Source: Patescibacteria group bacterium
Lineage (GTDB): Bacteria; Patescibacteriota; Microgenomatia; UBA10105; UBA927
Reading direction: 5' to 3'
Length of the DNA stretch: 16,163 nucleotides
Assembly (NCBI GenBank): GCA_003545435.1
Contig: DPYI01000025.1
Span: 1-16,163, forward strand
Part shown: positions 6,870 to 13,985 of the stretch, piece by piece
How positions within the stretch are numbered: the stretch's first letter is position 1
How the letters are laid out: every line of letters starts with the position of its first letter
The notes under the pieces: model-generated
Told to the model about the DNA's origin: nothing
What the model saw: the letters and a program-made list of their open reading frames with translations, nothing else
Database searches by the model: none
Translations under genes and position numbers: made by a program

Positions 6870-7964
6870 TCAGGTATAATAATTATTGTATATCATCATA
6901 AGCTTTCTTATTGATTCAGAGTATAAAGGCATTTCTGCGCTCTTTTTGTTTTTTGTCCTGCCTTGCTTTAATTTTGATAGAATACACTTGACATCCAAAA
7001 GTACGTCGAATGATAGTTCATACATCCTTTTCTGTATAGGTTTTAAATACAACTGCTTTTTTCCGACGAATATTGTTTTTCTAATACTCGCTGCTTCATA
7101 CACCGGATATCCGAACCCCTCATACACGCTCGGGATAATACATGCCTGTGCGTGCTGATAAAATGAAACAAGCGTCCGAAGTGACACCTGTGGAAAATAA
7201 TGTACTTGCGATAAAGCTATAATCGCTTCTTTAACGTGGTGTTCATCTTTTCCATTCTTTCCGATAAGAACCAAATGTAATTCTGTATTTATTTTTGAGA
7301 TTTCTTTCCACAGATCCAAAAGATAAGGAATCTTTTTATGCGGGTACATACCGCTTACGCAAAGTACGAAACGTTTTTGATACAAAGGATGCATGTGTTT
7401 TTTTTTGGCTTCCTTTAAAAATGCTTCTGATACACATGATTGAATCACGTGTATTTTTCTTTTTAAATGAGAAAAATAATGAATAAGCCGGCGTTTGGTA
7501 AATTCAGATACGGACATGATGGATGAGCAATACCGCATATTTAATTCAATAAGCATTTTCATGGTATACCGCTCAAAAAATCCGAAATCCTCCGGATGAT
7601 CACGCCAGTTACAGTCATGAATCGTCACAATATGCTTCGCAGGGCATATGAGAGGCCCAAAATATCCAAATGAATGAAGAACATCACATGTCTCTTTTAT
7701 AACAAGCAAAGGAAGAATCAGTTGCTCGAAAATAATGCGTAATGGGCGTATCGCAGCTCGGATCGGACACAGAACCTTTTTCCATAAAGGATTTGTGAAT
7801 TGAAACGTGGCATAATTTTCAATATTGCAAAAAACTACATATGAGTGTTCCAAATCCTGTTTTTCTAAAGATGTTAAAGCTGCACGCAGATTCTGCTCAG
7901 TTCCGCCTACACCACCGGGAATCATAAAAAGCGTATTGATACCGATTATCCGTAGATTCATCAT
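6870..7964 (-). CDS. GT4-family (GT-B fold) glycosyltransferase
   Basis: 364-residue glycosyltransferase that probably adds one sugar to the growing lipid-linked glycan on the cytoplasmic face of the membrane. The N-terminal domain has NTLFMIPGGVGGTEQNLR (10-27), a glycine-rich acceptor-side loop, and VTIHDCNW (113-120). SSIMSVSEFTKRRL (147-160) marks the domain linker. The donor domain has FVLCVSGMYPHKK (199-211) and the EX7E motif with Glu282 and Glu290 in SVYEGFGYPVYEAAS. The frame is open back to 8060, but the extra residues are unlike the family and would run into the promoter of the divergent gene. I therefore start at the paired ATGs at 7964/7961 (MMNLRIIGIN). Donor and acceptor cannot be told from sequence. 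It is the first gene of the exporter-amidination block. Confidence 0.88.
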   Translation of the reverse strand: MMNLRIIGINTLFMIPGGVGGTEQNLRAALTSLEKQDLEHSYVVFCNIENYATFQFTNPLWKKVLCPIRAAIRPLRIIFEQLILPLLVIKETCDVLHSFGYFGPLICPAKHIVTIHDCNWRDHPEDFGFFERYTMKMLIELNMRYCSSIMSVSEFTKRRLIHYFSHLKRKIHVIQSCVSEAFLKEAKKKHMHPLYQKRFVLCVSGMYPHKKIPYLLDLWKEISKINTELHLVLIGKNGKDEHHVKEAIIALSQVHYFPQVSLRTLVSFYQHAQACIIPSVYEGFGYPVYEAASIRKTIFVGKKQLYLKPIQKRMYELSFDVLLDVKCILSKLKQGRTKNKKSAEMPLYSESIRKLMMIYNNYYT

Positions 7965-8020
7965 GAAGAATGATACTCTATTTGAGCTCCTGAAGGAAAT
8001 CGAAAAAACATACCATCTGA

Positions 8021-8035
8021 AAACACATATGTTTT
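8021..8035. promoter_or_regulatory. Imperfect palindrome AAACACATATGTTTT abutting the -35 box
   Basis: The core ACATATGT (8025-8032) is a perfect 8-base palindrome, and three more outer A:T pairs match after one mismatch. It touches the -35 hexamer at 8034-8039 of the divergent promoter region, a position where a repressor could act. No regulator is encoded nearby and AT-rich palindromes arise by chance, so this is a weak candidate operator. Confidence 0.2.
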
Positions 8036-8061
8036 GACAAACTATGTAATATAGATACAAT
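8034..8061 (+). promoter_or_regulatory. Sigma-70-type promoter for the VioA-like gene
   Basis: TTGACA at 8034-8039 is a perfect -35 hexamer. TACAAT at 8056-8061 matches the -10 consensus at five of six bases, with a 16-base spacer. Transcription would begin near 8068, leaving a leader of about 20 bases before the ATG at 8088. This makes the in-frame TTG at 8067, almost at the transcription start, an unlikely initiator. It is the only strong promoter I found. In the opposite direction an extended -10-like TGGTATGTT (minus strand, about 8007-8015) could serve the GT4 operon, but it has no good -35. Confidence 0.6.
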
Positions 8062-8087
8062 CAGGATTGGATCTATCAATCAATTAC

Positions 8088-9167
8088 ATGAATATTAATG
8101 TAACCCAATCATTTCTTCCAGATTTTTCCGTATATCAAAAATATTTAAAGAAAATCTGGAGATGCCGCCAATTAACAAATCATGGACCGCTGTCACTATT
8201 GCTTGAAAATAAATTAAAAAAAATCTTCAACGCCAGACACCTCTTTTTAGTGTCTAACGGAACAATTGCACTTCAGATCGCCATACGGGCTTTAGATCTT
8301 CAGGGGGAAATAATTACGACACCTTTTACCTATATTGCGACGGCTTCTTCAATCGTATGGGAACATTGCTTGCCGGTATTTATTGATATCAACAAGGATA
8401 CCCTTACTATTGATACTCAACAAATCGAAAGAGCAATAACACCAAAAACGTGTGCCATAATGGGTGTCCATGTGTATGGATTTCCGTGCGATGTGACAGC
8501 AATAGATAAAATCGCACAAAAATATAATTTAAAAGTTATATATGACGCGGCTCATGCTTTCGGAACGCAATACAGAAAAAAATCAATTACCTCTTACGGA
8601 AATATTTCTACATTAAGTTTTCATGCAACAAAACTCTTTCACACTGTTGAGGGAGGTGCAATTATTACGAATAATGATACTGTCGCCAAGAAAATTTCTC
8701 TCTATCGTACGTTCGGTCATATTGGTGATACATATTATTCTATCGGCATTAACGGTAAAAATTCTGAACTCCATGCTGCAATGGGATTATCGATTTTTCC
8801 CAAAATATCAATGATTATAAGAAAAAGAAGAAAAATTACTAAATTGTATAATTCCTATTTTCAAGGCACATCATTGGTGTTGCCAACTCCCATAAAGAAT
8901 ACTGCATATAACTATGCATATTATCCTGTTATATTCCCTAACGAACAATTACTGAAAAAAGCTCTTTATCAATTACACAAAAAAAATATATTCCCCCGGC
9001 GTTATTTCTATCCATCGCTTAACACGCTTCCCTACCTGAATCCTTCTCGTTGCCCAATATCCGAATCTATATCTTCCCGGATTCTATGCCTACCGTTATA
9101 TCCGGAACTTTCAAAAAATACGGCACATCGTATTGCATCTATCATTACATCAAGTAGTAAGAATTAA
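8088..9167 (+). CDS. VioA-like DegT/DnrJ/EryC1/StrS sugar 4-aminotransferase
   Basis: 359-residue PLP-dependent aminotransferase. The opening NVTQSFLPDFSVYQKYLKKIW matches the VioA-type subgroup, which aminates dTDP-4-keto-6-deoxyglucose. SNGTIALQIA (57-66) binds the PLP phosphate, Asp153 in VIYDAAHAFG pairs with the ring nitrogen, and Lys182 in SFHATKLFHTVEGGAI is the Schiff-base lysine. The frame is open to a TTG at 8067, but the predicted transcription start falls there, so I use the ATG at 8088. No Shine-Dalgarno is evident. It is the only plus-strand gene, with its own promoter, divergent from the GT4 gene and convergent with the GT2 gene 32 bases away. The substrate is inferred; GDP-linked 4-keto sugars are an alternative, since GDP-L-fucose synthase is also encoded here. 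Confidence 0.88.
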   Translation: MNINVTQSFLPDFSVYQKYLKKIWRCRQLTNHGPLSLLLENKLKKIFNARHLFLVSNGTIALQIAIRALDLQGEIITTPFTYIATASSIVWEHCLPVFIDINKDTLTIDTQQIERAITPKTCAIMGVHVYGFPCDVTAIDKIAQKYNLKVIYDAAHAFGTQYRKKSITSYGNISTLSFHATKLFHTVEGGAIITNNDTVAKKISLYRTFGHIGDTYYSIGINGKNSELHAAMGLSIFPKISMIIRKRRKITKLYNSYFQGTSLVLPTPIKNTAYNYAYYPVIFPNEQLLKKALYQLHKKNIFPRRYFYPSLNTLPYLNPSRCPISESISSRILCLPLYPELSKNTAHRIASIITSSSKN

Positions 9168-9199
9168 TAAATCATCAATCTACAACCAATTCTATTCAA

Positions 9200-10120
9200 T
9201 TACAAATATTTCTCTCTGATTATATAGTTTGGCTTTTTCCTCACTTCATCATATATGCGCCAGATGTATTCACCGATAATGCCAAGCATAACCATGATAA
9301 GTCCTCCTACAAGCATAATTGCAATCATAAGAGGAGCCCAACCGGAAAATGGTGTTCCTCCGCGAAGCCAGCTATAAACAACAGTTATGCTATACACCGC
9401 ACCAAACAGCGATGTAATAACGCCAATGAAAGAAATGAGGCGAATTGAGAGATACGAGGCATCAAGAAATGCATCCAGGAAATTCTTTAGTTTTTTTGTT
9501 AAATTATATTGCGATTTTCCGATTGAACGCTTTAGGCGGACATAAGGAATAAAACTGGTCCGAAAACCGGTCCATAATAAATCCCCCTGAAAAAATCTGT
9601 TTCTTACATCAATTGCATTAAATTCATCAAGAGTTTTCCGGTCAATAAGCACAAAATCAAATCCTCCTGTTGGTATTTGAGGGATAGCCAGTCTGAGAAG
9701 CGCATAGGCTAAACGGGAGAACACTTTAGAAATAAGGGCATCCGAACGGTCGGTCCGATAACATATGACAATCTCCGATCCTTTCTCCCATTTTCTGACC
9801 ATCTGAGGCAACAATTCAACCGGATCCTGCATGTCTGCTGAAATGTTGATTACCGCATCTCCTTTTGCTTCCTTCAGCCCGGCCAGCATTGCAGCCATTT
9901 GACCAAAATTTCTGGTAAATGATAGTACTCTCACATTATGATCTTTTTTTCTAAGATTCAATATTTCTTTGAGGGAACCGTCGTCCGATCCGTCATCAAC
10001 ACAGATGATTTCATAGTGGTACTTAGATAACAGTTTGGTAAATACGAAATGTATTTTTTCATACGTTCTCTGTATGGATCCTTCATTTCGGTATACGGCA
10101 ATAACAATTGATATTTTCAT
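9200..10120 (-). CDS. GT2-family glycosyltransferase with two C-terminal membrane helices (GtrB/ArnC-like)
   Basis: 306-residue GT-A glycosyltransferase. The catalytic domain has ISIVIAVYRNEGSI (3-16), VDDGSDDGS (41-49), FTRNFGQMAAMLAGLKEAKG (68-87) and the metal-binding ISADMQDP (93-100). Two long hydrophobic stretches at about 223-251 and 262-288 anchor it in the membrane. This layout is typical of enzymes that transfer sugar from a nucleotide to undecaprenyl phosphate or act at the membrane, such as GtrB, ArnC and DPM1-like proteins. The donor is unknown. AAGGA lies nine bases before the ATG at 10120. It is the last gene of the right-hand minus-strand block, three bases after the methyltransferase. 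Confidence 0.9.
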   Translation of the reverse strand: MKISIVIAVYRNEGSIQRTYEKIHFVFTKLLSKYHYEIICVDDGSDDGSLKEILNLRKKDHNVRVLSFTRNFGQMAAMLAGLKEAKGDAVINISADMQDPVELLPQMVRKWEKGSEIVICYRTDRSDALISKVFSRLAYALLRLAIPQIPTGGFDFVLIDRKTLDEFNAIDVRNRFFQGDLLWTGFRTSFIPYVRLKRSIGKSQYNLTKKLKNFLDAFLDASYLSIRLISFIGVITSLFGAVYSITVVYSWLRGGTPFSGWAPLMIAIMLVGGLIMVMLGIIGEYIWRIYDEVRKKPNYIIREKYL

Positions 10121-10123
10121 GAT

Positions 10124-10867
10124 TTATTTTCCTTTCTCACACACAAAAAATATACTGGAACATAAATCAGGATACTTTTTTCCTAGCTGGTAACATCCTT
10201 CTAGGTATCCTTGAGAAATGATGTCAGTTCTCAGCAATTTATCCCACTGAAAATTCGCTAAAGCCTTGAAAAAAATACCCGAACGATAAAATACCTTTAA
10301 ACCGGCTTTTTTTATATCTTTTTCTAATGAGTTCAGCGTATATGTTCTTCTGTGTCCGCGTTCTTTCTCTGATGACGTTACAGCTGTCGTATGGCTTATT
10401 AATCCCATAGACACTGCTATTTGTCTGGAAGGGGCGTTGGCATTTGGACAAACCAAAAAAAGTCTGCCGTACGTAGACAACCAGTCATTATGTATTTTTT
10501 CCAGTAAAGCAACAGGATTATTAACGTGCTCCAATGTATGTGTTAATATAATATTATCGTATTTTACAGGCAACGTTGTGGCTTCAAAAGTTGAATTGAT
10601 AAATGTAGCTTTTCTGCCTAACTTTTTTTTCGCAATAAGAATAGCCTCATTCGAAGCTTCTACGCAGGTAACATCTTTAAAATACGGAAGTAGTCTTTTA
10701 GTAAATTCACCTTGAAAACTTCCTAATTCCAATACATTCCCTTTTTTAAAAAAAGACAGAAAGGATTGCACCATAAAAGAATGCATGACATCCAAATCAA
10801 AACTATAGAAATATTTGTTATGAGGTTTATCTTGTGATTCCTTGTTGTAATTTCTTTTGATATTCAT
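10124..10867 (-). CDS. Class I SAM-dependent methyltransferase (Methyltransf_23/11 type)
   Basis: 247-residue protein with a SAM-binding Rossmann core. Motif I is VLELGSFQGEFT (45-56), the acidic ribose-binding residue is in VTCVEAS (66-72), and NIILTHTLEHVNNP (105-118) and GRLFLVCPNANAPSRQ (134-149) follow. The LEH-V-NP pattern and the PNANA stretch are common in sugar and glycan methyltransferases of O-antigen clusters. It lies between the formyltransferase and GT2 genes, 14 bases after the former. The region before the ATG at 10867 is AT-rich without a Shine-Dalgarno. It does not closely resemble the other methyltransferase in this window outside the SAM motifs, so the two likely have different acceptors. 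The acceptor is unknown. Confidence 0.85.
   Translation of the reverse strand: MNIKRNYNKESQDKPHNKYFYSFDLDVMHSFMVQSFLSFFKKGNVLELGSFQGEFTKRLLPYFKDVTCVEASNEAILIAKKKLGRKATFINSTFEATTLPVKYDNIILTHTLEHVNNPVALLEKIHNDWLSTYGRLFLVCPNANAPSRQIAVSMGLISHTTAVTSSEKERGHRRTYTLNSLEKDIKKAGLKVFYRSGIFFKALANFQWDKLLRTDIISQGYLEGCYQLGKKYPDLCSSIFFVCEKGK
10130..10134 (-). promoter_or_regulatory. Ribosome binding site AAGGA of the GT2 gene
   Basis: On the minus strand AAGGA within GAAAGGAAAA lies nine bases before the ATG at 10120, inside the end of the methyltransferase gene. It stands out because most other starts in the window lack such a motif. Confidence 0.55.
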
Positions 10868-10881
10868 AATTTATTAAATAA

Positions 10882-11541
10882 TTATTTTACTTCAAGCTTG
10901 GGATAAAAAATTGTCTGAGTATAATCTGCCCCTTTTATGTCAACACTATTGTTGATAGTAATGAGTCTATTATCAATAATCCAACGATAAATCTGCTCAA
11001 TCATTGGTATCTGTAAACCAAGAATACTTTCATATGTAGCATACTTTTTCCTGTGAAGAATGCTTTGCATAATAACAGGCCCCGTGTCTATGCCTTCGTC
11101 AATAAAATGAGCGGTATTGCCTAAAAGAAAAGATGTTTTATGTAACGCCTGGTCGATAGATTTTATTCCGGGAAAAGAAGGGAGGATGGACGGATGAAAA
11201 TTAATAATTCTATTTTTATAAACTCTAAGCAAATTTCCCTTAAGTATTCTGCCTCCAAAGCAGAAACAATAATCTATGTCATATTCATTGAATTTTTCCA
11301 ATAATAAATTTGATATAAATATATTTTTTTGGTCGGAGATTAATCCGAGATCTCTATAGTTAACTTCAATGTATGGGATATCATTTTTCGATAATAATGC
11401 ATTCAGCCGTACATCAGGTATATCATCGTTTACAACCAGAACAGTATCTTTAATTACTACTGAATTCCGCTTTAGAAGTTTCAGTAATCTCAAAGCGCTG
11501 CCTGTAACATAGAAAGCAAGACGGATATTTTTGCTTTTCAT
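10882..11541 (-). CDS. Formyltransferase-family protein, probable sugar N-formyltransferase
   Basis: 219-residue protein of the Formyl_trans_N fold (PurN, Fmt and sugar N-formyltransferase group), which moves a formyl group from N10-formyltetrahydrofolate to an amine. The catalytic triad is visible: Asn114 and His116 in INFHPSILPSFPG, and Asp152 in FIDEGIDTGPVIMQ. It ends soon after the core, lacking the C-terminal domains of Fmt and ArnA. PurN has a similar size, but no purine genes lie nearby, while an aminotransferase that could make an amino sugar does. Its ATG overlaps the stop of the radical SAM gene as ATGA, so the two are likely co-translated. Enzyme class is confident; the sugar substrate is inferred. 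Confidence 0.82.
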   Translation of the reverse strand: MKSKNIRLAFYVTGSALRLLKLLKRNSVVIKDTVLVVNDDIPDVRLNALLSKNDIPYIEVNYRDLGLISDQKNIFISNLLLEKFNEYDIDYCFCFGGRILKGNLLRVYKNRIINFHPSILPSFPGIKSIDQALHKTSFLLGNTAHFIDEGIDTGPVIMQSILHRKKYATYESILGLQIPMIEQIYRWIIDNRLITINNSVDIKGADYTQTIFYPKLEVK

Positions 11542-12905
11542 ATTTTATTTTCATGTTTTAATTTATCCATTATATATAGATTTTTTGTTCTTCTATATGC
11601 TTCTTTCATAAACTCAATCATTTCTTCCCTGCTGAATCTTTCGGATGCAATATTATTTTTGAGAAGCATTCCATCGTGCTCCAAAGTAAATTTGCTGTAT
11701 ATATTTCCGGTTGTATTTCGGATTATCTGAAGCTCATCATATAATTCTGTCTGCGGTTCCGGCATAGTTATAAAAAACTGGCAGTTATCTAATCCCAAAC
11801 TAACCGCAAAGTCGATTGTTCTGTGAATCTCCTCTCTGGTTTCGTCCATATAACCAAGCATAAAACTGGCAGTGCATGAAAGACCGGATTTTTTTATCAT
11901 CCGTACCGTTTCAATTACTTGTTTCGTTGTAATATATTTTTTCATCTTTTCTAATATGCGATCAGTTCCTGATTCTATCCCTAACGAAATATTAAAACAC
12001 CCGGCTTTTTTCATAAGATCCAGATACCCGAATTCCAGATAGTCTTTTGTTATATAATTAACCCTTGATTTGATAGTCCAGTGTAATTTAATTTTCCGTT
12101 TCAACAGTAATTTGCATATGTCCTGCACCCTCTGAGCTGATATCGTAAATAATTCGTCCTGAAACATAACTGAACGAATTCCTAATTTATAAATACTTTC
12201 CATTTCGTCTGCCACATATTCAGGTTTTCTCATTATTATAGGTTTATAATTTTTGCACGGACAAAATGCGCATTGACCGGGGCATCCCACGCTTGAGATC
12301 ATGGTCGTAAAGGGATTTTCAGGACAAAAAGGTGCATGAAATAACTTTATCGGAACAGCAGTTCTGTCCGGAAGCGGAAATTTATCAATCTCTATATACC
12401 GAAAACTGCCTTTCGTCTGAGAATTACAGATATCTCTGGTATAGCAGTTTTCTATGTTATTCCTATACTGTCCTTTTTCCAACTGATCACATAACTCCAT
12501 TAAAGGCACTTGACCGAATCCGCTGATCACATAGTCTATATCAGGACATTGCAGGGTTTCGTATGGATATATGGATGGATTCGGACCTCCGACGACAACA
12601 TGGATATTCCTGTTCACTTTTTTTATAAGCTTAGCTAAATCAATGACTGCGAGCCATCTGTTTATAACACAGCTAATTCCGACTAAATCAGGTTTATGTT
12701 TTTTTACAATTGAAGTAATGTCAGAAATTTTCATTTCTTTGGCGTTCATATCAACAATGGAAACATTATGTTTGCTTTTAAGGTAAGAGTGTAAATAAAG
12801 CAAACCGAGAGGAGGAAAATTACTTCTGGCTTTAGAATTATAATCATCAAGAACAGTTATTGCGATTTCTTTTTCCTTAGGTGTGGTAATAAGTAAAATT
12901 TTCAT
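11538..12905 (-). CDS. B12-binding-domain radical SAM enzyme (BchE-like architecture)
   Basis: 455-residue protein. Residues 1-145 resemble the cobalamin-binding domain found before many radical SAM cores: LLITTPK, FPPLGLLYLHSYLKSKHNVSIVDMN, PDLVGISCV, VVVGGPNPSIYP and DYVISGFGQVPLMEL. No DxHxxG motif is seen, so bound cobalamin would lack the usual lower-ligand histidine, or B12 may be absent. The radical SAM cluster motif CxxxCxxC is at Cys208, Cys212 and Cys215 in SVGCPGQCAFCPC, with an extra cysteine at 217. VMFQDELF, ISLGIESGTDRILEKMKK and FMLGYMDETREE are standard radical SAM core features. In this locus it may methylate an unactivated carbon, or epimerise or deoxygenate a sugar, but the reaction cannot be read from sequence. 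It is preceded by a 113-base gap with inverted repeats. Confidence 0.88.
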   Translation of the reverse strand: MKILLITTPKEKEIAITVLDDYNSKARSNFPPLGLLYLHSYLKSKHNVSIVDMNAKEMKISDITSIVKKHKPDLVGISCVINRWLAVIDLAKLIKKVNRNIHVVVGGPNPSIYPYETLQCPDIDYVISGFGQVPLMELCDQLEKGQYRNNIENCYTRDICNSQTKGSFRYIEIDKFPLPDRTAVPIKLFHAPFCPENPFTTMISSVGCPGQCAFCPCKNYKPIIMRKPEYVADEMESIYKLGIRSVMFQDELFTISAQRVQDICKLLLKRKIKLHWTIKSRVNYITKDYLEFGYLDLMKKAGCFNISLGIESGTDRILEKMKKYITTKQVIETVRMIKKSGLSCTASFMLGYMDETREEIHRTIDFAVSLGLDNCQFFITMPEPQTELYDELQIIRNTTGNIYSKFTLEHDGMLLKNNIASERFSREEMIEFMKEAYRRTKNLYIMDKLKHENKI

Positions 12906-12920
12906 TTTATGTCCATTCTA

Positions 12921-12967
12921 AGGGCTCGTTCGCTAATTACTTCACAGGAATTTGCGAATACGGCCCT
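12921..12967. repeat. Imperfect inverted repeat upstream of the radical SAM gene
   Basis: Arms AGGGC-TCG-TTCGC (12921-12933) and GCGAA-TACG-GCCCT (12954-12967) pair over two 5-base stems separated by a 3/4-base internal loop, with a 20-base terminal loop. In the minus-strand transcript it would fold 15 bases before the radical SAM start codon. No U-run follows, so it is not a standard intrinsic terminator. It could be a leader structure, an operator, or a remnant of inserted DNA. Confidence 0.55.
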
Positions 12968-12971
12968 CTGT

Positions 12972-13018
12972 GCCGCATCTTTCTATATTCAAAACATCAA
13001 GTTATTAACGGATGCGGC
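12972..13018. repeat. Perfect 8-base inverted repeat directly after a propeller gene
   Basis: GCCGCATC (12972-12979) and GATGCGGC (13011-13018) are perfect inverted copies around a 31-base AT-rich loop. The outer arm touches the stop codon of the gene at 13019-13975. The following transcript (ACAGAGGG) has no U-run. The GC-rich arms stand out from the surroundings. It could stabilise the 3' end of the upstream message, bind a protein, or mark a recombination junction. Confidence 0.45.
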
Positions 13019-13975
13019 CTAATCTTCTAAAACGGCAATACCAAATCCGTAGCGCCCGAACTCATTACCGTTGTATAACATATACACTTTTTTTTCGCAA
13101 CGAAAAACATGAGGATAGCATACCATATCAGAATCCCATCCATCTGCTGAAACGTCTATTCCGGTATTTCTGTCATCTCTGATCCAGTTTTCCAAATCTT
13201 CTGAAAAAGCATAACCGACTCTATAACTTCTGTTTTTGTTTTTTCTGAAATCAGTTGCTTCTCTGTAGCAAAAAAACATATGGTATGTATTATTATGATC
13301 TATAACAGTGGGTAGAGCCTGACACTCATCGGAATTCAATGCATCACTGATTAACTGTTTACTCTCCTTTTGCCATGAAATGCCGTCAACGGACGTTGCA
13401 TGCCCAATCTTATAAACCCGATCGGGCGGCACATCTTTACCTTTGTGCGGTATCCATTTAATGCCGTATATATACCACATATGATATACGTTGCCGTATT
13501 TTTGAACAAACGGATCCGTTACAAGAAACGGTTCATACAATGAAGAAGTCACTATCGGACCGTTACCTATTTTTTTAAACGTTAAACCGTCATTAAAACT
13601 CTCGGCTAAACCGATCGAAGTATCATATTCAACGGATATTCTTCTTGTCCAACCGCCGGTATATCCCAATATTCTATTTCCGTCTCTGAAGATGTTCATC
13701 GGAAAAATACCGTGTTCATCAAAGCAACCCAAACTGCCCAGCTCTATGACGGTATTAAGGTGGATGGTGATTATCTTCTTAAAATCTTTATCGATATCAA
13801 TAAATGAAATATGGCTTACATATTTTCCGGTTTTATCTTTTTCTCTTGTAGAAAAATAAATCCTAACGAATTCATCAAATATAAGTGTTTGGGGCGATTG
13901 AGCATACTCATAACAATTATTTGCCAGTTTATGTTTTGTGGGGTCAAATATTTTTCCTAATTTTTTCCATTTCAT
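13019..13975 (-). CDS. Glycosidase-like beta-propeller protein, copy 1 of tandem pair
   Basis: 318-residue protein of unknown specific function. Repeated short beta-rich modules such as AQSPQTLIFDEFVRIYFSTR, FDEHGIFPMNI, GWTRRISVEYDTSIGLAES, EPFLVTDPFV, YHMWYIYG, YHMFFCYRE, YRVGYAFSEDLENW and WDSDMVCYPHVF resemble the five-bladed propeller fold of GH43/GH32/GH130-type glycosidases. There is no signal peptide, so it would act in the cytoplasm, unlike most hydrolases of that fold. It aligns along its whole length with the next gene upstream. The frame is open to 14089, but the true start is most likely the ATG at 13975 (MKWKKLGKIFDPT), which matches the paralogue's start and follows its stop by 10 bases. 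It could be a transferase or a sugar-binding or modifying enzyme. I cannot name catalytic residues. Confidence 0.78.
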   Translation of the reverse strand: MKWKKLGKIFDPTKHKLANNCYEYAQSPQTLIFDEFVRIYFSTREKDKTGKYVSHISFIDIDKDFKKIITIHLNTVIELGSLGCFDEHGIFPMNIFRDGNRILGYTGGWTRRISVEYDTSIGLAESFNDGLTFKKIGNGPIVTSSLYEPFLVTDPFVQKYGNVYHMWYIYGIKWIPHKGKDVPPDRVYKIGHATSVDGISWQKESKQLISDALNSDECQALPTVIDHNNTYHMFFCYREATDFRKNKNRSYRVGYAFSEDLENWIRDDRNTGIDVSADGWDSDMVCYPHVFRCEKKVYMLYNGNEFGRYGFGIAVLED

Positions 13976-13985
13976 AAAAAAATTC

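Noticed and set aside
7965..8060. Longer N-terminus for the GT4 glycosyltransferase (start at 8060)
   Set aside because: The added residues do not resemble the family and would overlap the divergent promoter; the ATG pair at 7964/7961 begins exactly at the conserved first strand.
8067..8087. TTG at 8067 as the start of the VioA-like gene
   Set aside because: It falls at the predicted transcription start, and the conserved family N-terminus begins at the ATG at 8088.
9168..9199. Bidirectional terminator in the convergent gap
   Set aside because: Only a 5-base GAATT/AATTC match spans it, with no GC-rich stem.
10882..11541. Housekeeping PurN (GAR formyltransferase)
   Set aside because: Size and triad would allow it, but it overlaps a radical SAM gene inside a polysaccharide locus and no purine gene is near. 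Kept only as an alternative.
12921..13018. The inverted repeats as intrinsic terminators
   Set aside because: Neither stem is followed by a U-run in the direction of transcription, and the loops are long.
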